A stretch of 64,000 nucleotides of DNA from Verpa conica (lineage: Eukaryota; Ascomycota; Pezizomycetes; Pezizales; Morchellaceae): assembly GCA_033030425.1 (NCBI GenBank), contig JAUFSD010000003.1, forward strand, positions 2,232,001-2,296,000, written 5' to 3'. The first letter of the stretch is position 1, and each line of letters begins with the position of its first letter. This document shows, piece after piece, positions 23,504 to 33,280 of this stretch. A model generated the notes under the pieces. It saw nothing but the letters and a program-made list of their open reading frames with translations. It had not been told where the DNA came from and made no database searches. Position numbers and translations under genes: made by a program.

Positions 23504-23753
23504 CTTGCTATAAGAAAATTTTGCTATAGGGAACGGTTTTGTGTGGCTGCTCTCACACCCCACCAGAATTAGGGGAAAAATCACTTGCTATAAGAAATAA
23601 ATAGAATTAGTGTAGTGGATGGGAAATAGTGGTCACTTTATCCCTGCCCCCACAATAAAAAATTTGCTATAAGAAAATTAAAAAAATCCGGGATTTTTTG
23701 CTACTCTATCTCCTATTGAACATTTCAGCAGTGCAGTTCCAGTCTCTACCTAC

Positions 23754-25859
23754 ATGGCGAAAAAAAACAATTTAGTCCAGCAGCGTGCTGGATTAACCAT
23801 ATTGCAAAAATATGAGCTATGTTGTCTCAGAGCCAAATACCCTACACTAAAACTCTCTGAGTTTGCCGAATTACACGATTGTCCTAAAAGACAAAACGGT
23901 CAAGCTCTTGCTATTTCTAGTCTTTCAAAGCATTTAAAAGACTGGGAAAATATTTCAAAAAACGGTCCACCGGAAGGTAAGCATATAATAATTTAAATCT
24001 TTAATCTTTTCTAATTGTTGTAGGCCCTGATGCCAATAAGCAAAAAACTCGTACTGCACAATATCCACTTATAGAGCATTTTTTAGCTTTATGGATTGCT
24101 GCAGCGGAGAATGCTTGTGTTCCAGTAAGCAATACTGTCATTAAAACACAGACAAAAATTGTTCAGGAAGAATTGAAAAAAGCTGGAGTAGAGTCAGAGG
24201 ACTATGAAAACTTTGAAATGTCTTCAGGTTGGTTGGAGAATTTTAAAAGCCGTTATAGTATTGGGCGTTTGAAGCGGCATGGTCAAGCAGGAGAAATCGA
24301 TATTGAACAACTTCCTTCTATGCGTAAAAAACTAGCTGAACAGCTCGCACCGTTTGCTCCACAAGACCGATATAATTGCGACGAAAGCGGACTACAGTTC
24401 AACTTACAACCCGATTACACCAATGCTTATAAAAGTAAAGGAAAGAAAATCTCCGGTTCAAAAAAACTGAAGCCTCGTATTACCACCTTCCATATCGTCA
24501 ATTCCGATGCCTCCGACAAACGCAAGCTTATTGTTGTTCACCGGTCTAAAACTCCTCATATTTTTAGGCAAGAAAAAATCAATATTGCCAATCTTCCAGT
24601 TACTTACCGGCACAACAAAAAGTCCTGGATGTTAACCGGACTTTGGTATGAGTTTTTACGCAATTTTGATCAAGAAATGCGAATATCTCAACGTTATATT
24701 GCATTGATTACCGATAACTGTCCCACACATCCTCCTCCCGATAAACCACCCAAAAAGTACTCTGGGCCGACACCACCGCAATTAACCAATATCACATTGG
24801 TATATCTCCCGGCAAATACAACAGCTCGTCTTCAACCTCTCGATCAAGGTATTATTGCCTCATTTAAAGCCGCTTATAGACGCCGATATACCGAACAAAT
24901 AGTTGAGTACTTTAACTTAAATGGAAAGGCTCCGGAACCATTAGATATATTGCAAGCTATATATTTGGTCGCTGATGCATGGAATGCTGTTTCGAAGAAA
25001 ACAATTATTAATTGTTGGGCCAAAGCAAATATTTGCGGAGATTCACACCTTGCTATACCATACCAAGAAGCCGATAAATCCGTCAACGCTTATATTCACA
25101 ACCAAATCGCTCCTGCAAAGCAATTGATGGACTATATGCGACCAGCTGGAATAGACAACGATACCGAATATCAGAGAATTATCGATAACTTTTTCTTTTT
25201 TGACAAAGACAATCCAATCGAGAGTTTTGTTGAGTCCGGTAATCTCCCGACAGTAGCAGAAATTGTTCAACAAGGAATCGCTTCAGGACTGTTATCGAAA
25301 AACTTGGATGAACTTAGCGATGCTGATGCAGAAGGAGAAGAAGAAGGAGATATACCTATCGAGAATCCTATTATTTCCCATCATATTGCAATTCACTATT
25401 TAAGTGAACTGACTCGCTACTTTCGCTCTCTCAAAGTTTCCACTTTAACATCAACCGGAGGCCATAAACATTCAATTCCAAGTTTAGTTCAAACCAATAA
25501 TGAACTCCGCACTGCAATTTCACAGTAAGTAAACTCTTTTAATTTATTACTCAATATTAGTTAACAGTTTATTACTTAGTTACCAAAACCATACATCTCG
25601 TACCCACCAATCTAAAATTGATAGTTTTTTCACCAAATACCGGCAGCTCCAGTCAAGTACTCTGCACTCTGAACCTGAATCTGAATCTGAATCTGAACTG
25701 GTTTGCCGGTACAGTATGCATAGTAGTGACTATGAACAGCCTATATATGAGGAGGATATGCAGCCGACTCGGTGGATAAACAAGCAAAACCGGGCTGATA
25801 GTACTGGCAGACTCGAGGGAAATGGTATTAATAATGCCTATAATGTACTTCTAGATTAG
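23754..25859 (+). CDS. Pogo/Tigger-type DDE transposase with PIP box
   Basis: Cut-and-paste transposase, 667 aa from exons 23754-23976, 24024-25524 and 25580-25859, all in phase. An N-terminal helix-turn-helix (residues about 10-70) and a CENP-B-type DNA-binding region (GWLENFKSRYSIGRLKRHG) precede the DDE_1 catalytic domain. Three catalytic aspartates are visible: NCDESGLQF, ITDNCPTH and QPLDQGIIASFK. About 42 residues separate the second and third, longer than usual because of a Pro-rich insert. Exon 3, missed if the ORF is read straight through, carries QSKIDSFF, a perfect PCNA-interacting (PIP) box, then a Glu/Ser repeat (ESESESE). The Drosophila pogo transposase is known to bind PCNA. 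There is no stop or frameshift, so the protein may be active. Confidence 0.93.
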
Positions 25860-26239
25860 TACTACCTATATTAAAATATTGAAGTTCTATATCAATATCA
25901 TTACCTTATTCACTCATTTATAACCTATATCTATCTTGTATTCCAATAGCAATAACTCGCTTGTATTGATAAGTGATATCTCTGCTAATTTTAAGTGATA
26001 GTATGTAAGTTACTGCCTTGCTAGTAGATGATAGTATATAACTGACGGTTTTCTAGTAGGTGATGATAGTATCTTTGTAGATAACAGCATAGAAGTGATG
26101 GTTCAGCGAATAAGTGATTCGACGGAGTTGACGCCTTTACTGATGGATAACTAAAAGCTTTACTGATAATAAGTGGCGCCTTCTCAAAGGAGTTATAGTA
26201 TGTAGATGATAACCTGACGTATAGATGGCTGTATAAAAG

Positions 26240-26367
26240 TGATGATTCCGTTTAGGTGATAGTTCTATGAAGGTAGAGGTGACAGCTCCATGAAGGTGAA
26301 AATGATGGCTCTATGAAGGTGACAGTTCCGTATAGGTGATGGTTCCGCATAGGTGATGGTGCCGCAC
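26240..26367. repeat. Degenerate 17-nt minisatellite inside the transposon
   Basis: Five to six imperfect units of AGGTGATGGTTCCGTAT type (with TGAAGG-bearing variants of 23 nt) between the transposase stop and the right TIR; weaker copies of GATGATAGTAT precede it from about 26000. Confidence 0.7.
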
Positions 26368-26593
26368 TTGGGAACAGTGATAGATGATAGTCTAAAGCTA
26401 TTAGCAGTGTAGAATAAATAATAATCATGATGGAATCTTACCTTGGGGTAATAAAAACTCATTTGGTAATGCGTGTTGATGGTGATGAAAGAGGGGTAAC
26501 ACCCAAAACCACAACCTAACCCATGGCTTGGCATTTTCTATTTGCTATAAGAAAATTTTTGCTATAAGAAACAAAACCGGCCGCCGCCTTGGC

Positions 26594-26617
26594 GTTTCTT
26601 ATAGCGAGGTGCGACTG
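26594..26617 (-). repeat. Right terminal inverted repeat of the pogo element
   Basis: Inverse of the left TIR over 24 bp, followed by the TA target duplication. Two subterminal boxes (TTGCTATAAGAAA) lie at about 26541 and 26557. Confidence 0.93.
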
Positions 26618-26619
26618 TA

Positions 26620-28372
26620 CACATCATCGAATCCCTTACACCAGGGTCCCCACCGCCGGGCGGGGTTCGTAATGACTACCGTGTAAACACAAAATATCAA
26701 CAAAAGAAAAATGACCATGTTCGATCACTATACCAAAACATAGATTCAAAAGAAACGAGGGGCCGCCTTTTCATGCACGCCCCGCAATTTGAAAATGCAC
26801 GACCCCACTACCGGCATTGACAAACATTGCCCTCCCCCAATGCCCAGTGCCCAGGTAAAATCGAACTTCTTACCCTTCTAAAGCTTGCTTGCTTGCCCGT
26901 TCCACGAAACGGAATACTACATACATTGGTTGATGTGGCTACTAATCAATCGAATCGGAGATCGGAATCTCTCCGACAACTAGGGGGGGGAAGGGGGATC
27001 CACCATCAAATCAGCAAGCTTTACTGACCCACGCAGTCCTCGATCCAACAAACTGGTCAGAATTTCCTTATCTATTGCCCCCCCCCCTATCCTCCCCTCT
27101 GAAACATAAACTTGTTGGTAAAAGAAAATAAAAAGTAGATGGTTACAAGGTTGGTAATCTTGCAGATATCCAACTTACTTTTTTTACGTCACGGGTATCT
27201 TGTTCTAAGTATACCAAGCGAGGCGCATAGGTGCCGAAAATGGGGTATCTATTTTCCAATCCATGGAGATCACTGGGGGGAGGGGAGGATATTCATTAAA
27301 CATCCCCCCACCCTCTCCTCCGGTACGAGATACGATGCATCGTATAAACCAGGGCACGTGGGTTATGACGCGCACTTCCCTGCCTCCCTCACCACCCCCC
27401 TGCGATTGATCGCAGATATAATATCAGCCGAATTGCTATAATTTTCTCGATTCTTTGAGCTCTCAGAGTATGCACTTGTCGTCTTGACCTCATTTTCTAT
27501 TTTATTTTATTACAAAGGTGTCTGGATGATTTTACCCAAACACCCTCTCTCTCATCATGATCACTCTCTCCGCCGGAACACGGGTCTTGCGGACTAAAAG
27601 ATCGGCCCATCGCCGCAGCCGCCCGGTCCCACTCGGCCTCAAGTGATTCCGGTACCTGCAACTATCGTCTTGAAAAATTATATTTATTCAAAGAATCGTC
27701 CGACACATAATCTCATATTCACCTTCCAATTACTCTTCCGCTACAAACTTCTTACTTAGGTCAGACTAGCTAGTGAGGCTACTTCTCGGCAGGACTGTCA
27801 ATATATGGGCTCCCCCCCTCTCCCGATTCCTATTTGGATGGTCTCACGCGTTTTCAAAGTAGAGAGGGTCAGAATAGGGTAATGAAGCCAAGAGGCGGGG
27901 TTTCTCCAAGAGATACTCAAATGAGATTGCCTAATTAGCCCGGACTTCGATCGGACGCTTGGACTGGTTAAATAACGTCTCACGTACACACCCTTGCCCA
28001 CTAATAATTATAGGTTGGTAGGAATAGTAGGGGGGAAAAGTATTTTCTTACTTAGTACTACTATTAATGTGTCTCGCCAATAAGCAAAAGGAGAAGCAAC
28101 TCCGGTTGTGGATAAGTTTGTTTTTAGTATTAAATTGTAAAGGAAATGATATGCATCTTTAGATAACAAGACTAACAACCTCCCAATGACTATTGCGCCT
28201 AAAGAAAGAGAGACAAAGTAATGACTAGAAAACTACCGAAAGATTACCACATGGGTTGAGCTTCTATGATAGGTTATTTCTATAAGCCTAACAATTCGTA
28301 AATATCCCTAATGTCCAAAGTCTCGTTAGCATATCATCATTAGGTTTAAAACGCTGCATATATTTTTTTTAT
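26620..28372. other. Gene-free stretch with G/C runs
   Basis: Spacer right of the transposon. It contains several long G or C runs (for example near 26985 and 27080) and AT-rich blocks. No ORF or repeat can be supported. Confidence 0.55.
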
Positions 28373-28870
28373 TTACCTTTGCTTTATTGGGGGCGCGTCT
28401 TTCTCATGACAAGGCTTATGTTCCAATATCTCAAAAAGCACCGGGCCCTTATGAGGCTTACCCATCTTCTTCACCGGCACAAACTCATCACAAGTCGGGC
28501 ACAAGCTAGAGTTCACATTCCTGATATTCAAAGTCTGAAGTTTCCAATGGGGATAACCAAGCTTCTTTGCACACTCCAAACACATCCTTTTGTACTTGTC
28601 CTGCCCGGTTTTTGCTTGCGCATCGGAAAACTTCCATCGAGTCTTTAGCTTGAGACACTTTGTGCACGCGCGGTAGACTAGGATGTTGTCTCTACTGAGC
28701 CCTTGGTTGTCCATCCTCTTGATAATGAAGTCGAGACGTAATTGCGGGGATATAGCGCCGACGAGGACTGATGTGAACTGACAGGTTCTTTTTAGGCTTA
28801 CGAGAGAAAGGAAGTCGAGGTGAGTGATTACATCTTTGAGAAAGTCGAGTGGAAGATCTTCGAATGCCAT
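28373..28870 (-). CDS. Small F-box protein with zinc-ribbon-like Cys pairs
   Basis: Single exon, 165 aa from the ATG at 28870. An F-box (FEDLPLDFLKDVITHLDFLSLVSLKRTC) at the N-terminus is followed by paired cysteines, CTKC, CLEC and CPTC, spaced like a zinc-ribbon. This F-box-plus-Cys arrangement is common among uncharacterised fungal F-box proteins; an SCF adaptor role is inferred. An in-frame ATG at 28969 would add a Thr-rich stretch encoded by a trinucleotide microsatellite (28918-28950). I prefer the downstream start because the added part looks like repeat-derived leader. Confidence 0.75.
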   Translation of the reverse strand: MAFEDLPLDFLKDVITHLDFLSLVSLKRTCQFTSVLVGAISPQLRLDFIIKRMDNQGLSRDNILVYRACTKCLKLKTRWKFSDAQAKTGQDKYKRMCLECAKKLGYPHWKLQTLNIRNVNSSLCPTCDEFVPVKKMGKPHKGPVLFEILEHKPCHEKDAPPIKQR

Positions 28871-29675
28871 AGTAATGTGCGATATTCTTGAGTTTGGTTT
28901 TCTTTTCTTTTTTGTAGCAGCAGTAGTAGTAGTAGCAGTAGTAGTAGTACTATGAATGTTTTTTTTCACTTAATCTTACTGTTTCTTCATATATGTATTT
29001 TTGATGAACGGGATGCCTGAAAACGCCGCCTTGTAGGTTGAGTTGTTCAGTCGGTGCCTAGAGTTTGTTGTCTACGAGGCGCAGGTTTGCACATTCAGCG
29101 CAACTGGAACCCTTTGAAGGGAAGAATATTACAGCCCCTACTAGATCTCTCTAACGTGTTCGCTCATAAAAAGGATAGGACGCGCAACGGGTTTGCCTCA
29201 GGTGGCCAATAAAGCATGGCTGAGGGGACGGGTGTGTATCTATTTGAAACAATACGGATGGCTACATATTTTTCTTGAAGTGTAAGTCCTTAGAGGCGCA
29301 GAGTGGCAACAGTACAGTCTGTTGGTTGTTGGAACACACAGGTGCTGAGGATAACAGTAAATACACAACTTACATAGCCCGGCCGAGCCATTTCCCATGA
29401 CTCGGGGGGGCGAGCCGTATAAGGAAAGACTTCGGCATCTAGAATCCCCCCATCCCGAGAATCCCTTGAAGGGTTCACGATGCCGTTGTGTTCCCATCCC
29501 GCAACCCGCATCGGTACTGTCGCGCCCACAAATCAGAGCCTCCAGACAACGCCACATATTCAGCTCTGGTCGGTCACCCGATGCGGCCAACATCAACCTC
29601 CCCCCCTCTCTCCCGATCTCTCTTATTCACGTAGATCATCTATTGATTCGCTTTAGCTAGGAGATCTAAAAAACA
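28871..29675. other. Intergenic region with trinucleotide repeat
   Basis: Divergent promoter region. A CAG/TAG-type trinucleotide run at about 28918-28950 is the only clear feature. Confidence 0.6.
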
Positions 29676-30691
29676 ATGTCTTTCGATTTCGATATTGGCT
29701 CTTTCAGAGGGCATCCCAATTATCTTATGCGGTCTAAGAAAGGCTTGTCCTGGTATGTTGGCGATCTTTTTTTTTCTTTTTCTTTTTCCCTCCCTCGATG
29801 TCGGGTTATCCAGACTGAATCTAACCATGGGGATGTAGGAATAATTTGCCACCGTCACTGGTTGCGCTCGTGGGTTTGGATGGAATGGCAGATGCTGTGG
29901 TGGCTTACGCGCTTGGTCCCAATGGTCTTTACTGGTTCCAATACATGGGTGAATATGGTGAAGTTGTCACAAGTAAGTGTTCTCTCGAGTCATAATTGAT
30001 CTTGAAAAAAACTGATTTTCTTTTTTCTTCTTTCAAAAATAGAGACCGCACCTGGGCTTTGGAAATACTTAAACTGCGACGACAATACTGGCCCGATGAT
30101 AAACCGACTTGAGTTTGGTCAAGCACGGACGTACTGGGGCACATATAGCTGGGTTGGAGAGGACAACCAAGTAAATCAGAGCATCCACTATGATAATCTC
30201 CCGGTGGGACTGGTAAACCAGATTACCGAGCTAAGCAATCAAGGGATGTTGAGCGATTACTCTGATATTGGGTTCTTGGCGATGGGAAAGGATAACTCGT
30301 GGATACTGGAAAGCAAAGGATGGATTTGGTCAGATGGGGTAGACCCCGGGCTCCTAGAGGCACTTCAGGAGGTAACCGAGGGGGTGAATGCTGTGGTTTG
30401 TAGTTCTGCAAAAGTGAAATTTTGGAGAGGAGGTACTGACTACTATAGAATGTGAGGCTTTCTCCATTACAGACAGATTGTTGGTGGGTGGAATATAGTG
30501 ATGGCAGTACCCAGTTTCAGATACCAGCGCATTGGAATAGAGCCGTTACTGAATATGGGTCGCCGCAATACGCACTGAAAAAGAAACCACAATCAGCAGC
30601 AGCAAGTATGGGGCGGAGTATAGGCTCTGGGATTAAAAAAGCGGGACCCGCGGTCGTAGTGGCTAGTGCTGTGGGATGTATCTTGATGTAG
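29676..30691 (+). CDS. Unrecognised fungal protein, 4 exons
   Basis: Exons 29676-29752, 29839-29972, 30043-30432 and 30477-30691 join in phase to 271 aa. The last intron is only 44 nt, close to the lower limit for fungi, and is the least certain. The sequence contains repeated aromatic/Gly segments (GPNGLYWFQYMGEYGEV, WILESKGWIWSDGVDPGLLEAL, CWWVEYSDGSTQFQIP), which resemble an uncharacterised fungal family where blocks end in Trp or Tyr; I cannot name it. The C-terminus is basic then hydrophobic (GIKKAGPAVVVASAVGCILM), possibly a tail anchor or a lipidated end. No signal peptide is visible at the N-terminus. Confidence 0.65.
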
Positions 30692-32471
30692 TATGTGTAA
30701 TAGGTAAGTTTGCCATATCTATAACACACCGTAGAGCGAACGCAACCTAACAGCAGTGGAAGTTCTGGCCGCAATACTCGGCGGTAGCGTTGATCCTGAA
30801 ATAACACAACAGCTTTTATTATTTGTCATCCCGAGAGTATTCCTATAGTGTACTCCGGCAACTTTAGTCTGGATATGTAGTAATTTACTGTGACGGTGGT
30901 AGCCAAGACTAGGCATAATCATGATATCTCACTCGAAAGTCTCTATATGTTTTGCATATATTGTATAGTTTAATCTATTGGGTACATGCTTGCGTTTTTA
31001 GGATTTACGTCTCTAGTGATTTTAAGACCTTATAAACCCTTGTTTAGGGCTGTCTATTTAGTATTATTACACAAAAAATCTATTAAAGTGATCTATCCGA
31101 TACCATCACTACCTTGCCCAACACTGCGGTATGTGGGTTGTCATTTACACTGCAAAATCGTGTTTTCAAGCCTTTTAGATTTCTCACCTGGGCTGCCGGA
31201 GAACAGCACCAAGTTTCCCTAAGCCTAACCCACAGCAATATGCTAAAGAAGTCTTCATAAGGGAATGATGCGTCTGCGTCACTAGAAAGGGGGGCCGAAG
31301 CTTGTCTCAAAAACCCAGGGGGGTGCTTACCTATGGCCGCTGGTCCCTCGTGCTACTACACTCAGAAAGATGCAAAAATCACAACCACTACTGGTCTTGT
31401 CGGTACCGGATGGGCATCCGACGTCGTTAATGCAGACGGCGGGAAATATTCTTTTGACTAGAATAGAATAAATCAGATTCGATCTATATCTGAAGAGCTC
31501 TTAAATAGGCGGTTTTAGTCTTTTAGGGTCATTGGGAATCACTCGTGTAGATTACGATTGTCTATATAGAAACGAATATCTAATCTGTGAGTTTCAGCAT
31601 TATATTTTAGAAGTTCATAAAATTTATAACATAACCCTTGGATTATCCACATGGAACCTCACTACTGGACTTGTTGGTGGGCCTACCGGAGGATTTTTCA
31701 TTACTCGGTATAGTAGTCTTTTATACGTGAGCCTACTTTCCCTGACTTGAGACTCCTAGGATAAGTATTCACGATAGTTCCAAGGTTTACCCGGATTAAT
31801 ACCCGTTTACAATTATTTTATAAGCCTTGTAGTCGCGTATTTAGTCTATTTGATACTCTACTTATCCTTGGGGCATTGATCTACTAGTACTCCAGGCGAT
31901 CTCAATTATAAAGGTTAAATTTACACTAAGAGTAGCCCCATCTATTTATTTGACGCTGTTAGAAAAGGCTATGTTTGTGATTGCGGGGGTTAATTTATAC
32001 CAAACTTCTCTGACTTTTGTTCCTTGTAGACTTTCCAACACTGGCTATAATATTTTAACTCCCCCACACCTTACTAGCTTCATCAGCCCCCAGCCTTTCT
32101 TACGACTGACCCCAGTGATAGTCTCCGAAGGTAGCCTAGCGTCTTGTAATTGGGCCGTGATCATGTGGTCTATGGGGTTGAGTAGTCGGCTTCTTGTGTC
32201 AGGAAAATGAAAAGAAAAGAGATCAGTAGTGCTTCTAGTTATTTGTATCTAGGGAGTGGGTTTATAATTTAATTAATGATGCTATGGAGCGCTTTAATAG
32301 ATTTGAGGCAAGAGGGTTCCTTTACTAATGAGGGAGCGCTACGCTGGGAGTATAGGAAATAAGATTTCCTTTGGTTATATGGTTACCCGTCAATATATAC
32401 CCTTAAACCACCTCGTTCCCCCCTAGTTGAAATAGCTTCTTCCTGGTAGTAGTTTCAACCTAGGGTCATAT
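30692..32471. other. Gene-poor stretch
   Basis: AT-rich spacer, including a short reading frame at about 31334-31462 (42 aa from ATG, with open sequence upstream) that might be a relic exon. Nothing else supported. Confidence 0.5.
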
Positions 32472-32473
32472 TA

Positions 32474-32633
32474 CAGGTCAATCTTTCTATAAAAATTCGA
32501 GTTATAAGAATATTCGCCTTATAAGGATATGTGACCCGGCCCGGACGGGTTATTTTGTATTCTCATGACAATAACCACTCTATAAGAATGTGATATTGCA
32601 CTAAAAGCATATTCTTATAGGGCGATTTTACTG
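32474..32633. mobile_element. 160-bp pogo-like MITE
   Basis: Ends are CAG...CTG flanked by TA on both sides (32472-32473 and 32634-32635). The termini are imperfect inverted repeats, and the motif YTATAAGRATAT occurs about four times (about 32502, 32519, 32579 forward; 32609 inverted). A GC-rich near-palindrome (near 32533-32550) lies at the centre. The boxes are related to, but different from, those of the 3.1-kb pogo element. Confidence 0.7.
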
Positions 32634-32932
32634 TATATCTTTTTCCAATAGAAGAAGTAGCTTCTTGTGCTCCCTCAGCCCTGTTAAATGATTCGAGCCC
32701 TACAATATATGGTAAATATTGAGCCTTTACTGCTTAAGAGCTTTATAGGGTGATTAATGTTTGACGTTGTGGTACGTACGTGCTCTATTAGGTACTGGTA
32801 ATAGGGTTTGGTCTACATATAGGTATTAATATAATAGGTGGTTTATGGTTTGTGGAGGTTTGTCTTAATCAGGAATACTTCATGTCGCAGATGCTCAGAC
32901 ATAGATTGCCGAGTGAATGACTTCTAGAAAAC
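32634..32932. other. Spacer between MITE and miniature LTR element
   Basis: About 300 nt of AT-rich DNA; nothing supported. Confidence 0.5.
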
Positions 32933-33051
32933 TGTTGAAAGCAGAAAAGTGGATCGGCTAGGACTTGAACCTAGAACCTCCTCATTCCGGGATAGGCGCT
33001 CTAACCATTGAGCCACCGGTCCGTTGGTGAGTGTAGACTTGCTATCCAACA
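32933..33051 (-). repeat. 3' LTR (minus-strand orientation) of the miniature element
   Basis: 119 bp, TGTTG...CAACA, identical by eye to 33157-33275. Confidence 0.88.
32950..33022 (-). tRNA. tRNA-like sequence in LTR, copy 1
   Basis: 73 nt that fold as a cloverleaf: acceptor stem 7 bp with one C-A mismatch, perfect D stem (GCTC/GAGC) and perfect T stem (CTAGG/CCTAG), A box TGGCTCAATGG and B box GGTTCAAGTCC, and a T-run (TTTT) right after. The anticodon arm is faulty (two mismatches, position 33 not T; the nominal anticodon reads CGG). A working tRNA is therefore unlikely, but a Pol III promoter is plausible. Confidence 0.6.
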
Positions 33052-33060
33052 CTCCCCCTC
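33052..33060 (-). promoter_or_regulatory. Polypurine tract of the miniature LTR element
   Basis: GAGGGGGAG on the minus strand, abutting the LTR that starts TGTTG; the usual plus-strand primer position. Confidence 0.75.
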
Positions 33061-33136
33061 AAGCCACACTCGGCAACAGCCTCACTGGGTGACTAGTCTT
33101 GGGGCAAGCTGTTCACTAGACGATATCACATGCTCT

Positions 33137-33156
33137 GCGCTCTCCGGGCTCATAAC
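33137..33156 (-). promoter_or_regulatory. Primer-binding site for half tRNA-iMet
   Basis: Read on the plus strand the segment ends CCGGGCTCATAAC, the anticodon arm of initiator tRNA-Met. Ty5/copia-type elements are known to prime from this internal part of tRNA-iMet. It directly abuts the 5' LTR. Confidence 0.7.
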
Positions 33157-33275
33157 TGTTGAAAGCAGAAAAGTGGATCGGCTAGGACTTGAACCTAGAA
33201 CCTCCTCATTCCGGGATAGGCGCTCTAACCATTGAGCCACCGGTCCGTTGGTGAGTGTAGACTTGCTATCCAACA
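33157..33275 (-). repeat. 5' LTR (minus-strand orientation) of the miniature element
   Basis: 119 bp identical by eye to 32933-33051; followed on the plus strand by the AAAAC duplication. Confidence 0.88.
33174..33246 (-). tRNA. tRNA-like sequence in LTR, copy 2
   Basis: Identical to the copy at 32950-33022, with the same intact A and B boxes and the same degenerate anticodon arm. Confidence 0.6.
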
Positions 33276-33280
33276 AAAAC

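Larger units (their letters stand above)
23480..26617 (+). mobile_element. Complete pogo/Fot-type DNA transposon, 3138 bp
   Basis: Bounded by near-perfect 24-bp terminal inverted repeats beginning CAGTCGCACCTCGCTATAAG (left 23480-23503, right 26594-26617) and a TA on each side (23478-23479 and 26618-26619), the target duplication of Tc1/mariner-pogo elements. It contains one uninterrupted transposase gene, subterminal copies of TTGCTATAAGAAA (at least three on the left, two on the right) and a degenerate 17-nt minisatellite between the stop codon and the right TIR. Intact ends and gene suggest a recent insertion. Confidence 0.93.
32933..33275 (-). mobile_element. TRIM-like miniature LTR retroelement with tRNA-like sequence in its LTRs
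   Basis: A 343-bp element with two apparently identical 119-bp terminal direct repeats (32933-33051 and 33157-33275), each beginning TGTTG and ending CAACA, flanked by a 5-bp target duplication AAAAC (32928-32932 and 33276-33280). Read on the minus strand, the 105-bp interior starts with GTTATGAGCCCGG, complementary to the anticodon arm of initiator tRNA-Met (GGGCTCATAAC), and ends with the polypurine tract GAGGGGGAG directly before the second LTR. There is no coding capacity. This is the plan of a terminal-repeat retrotransposon in miniature, mobilised by another element's enzymes. Confidence 0.88.

Noticed and set aside
31334..31462. 42-codon ORF starting MAAGPSCYY
   Set aside because: Possible last exon of a decayed gene, but nothing upstream joins to it; insufficient support for a gene call.
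33008..33235. 75-codon ORF over the LTR tRNA-like region
   Set aside because: It is simply the translation of the tRNA-like sequence and LTR; no coding evidence.
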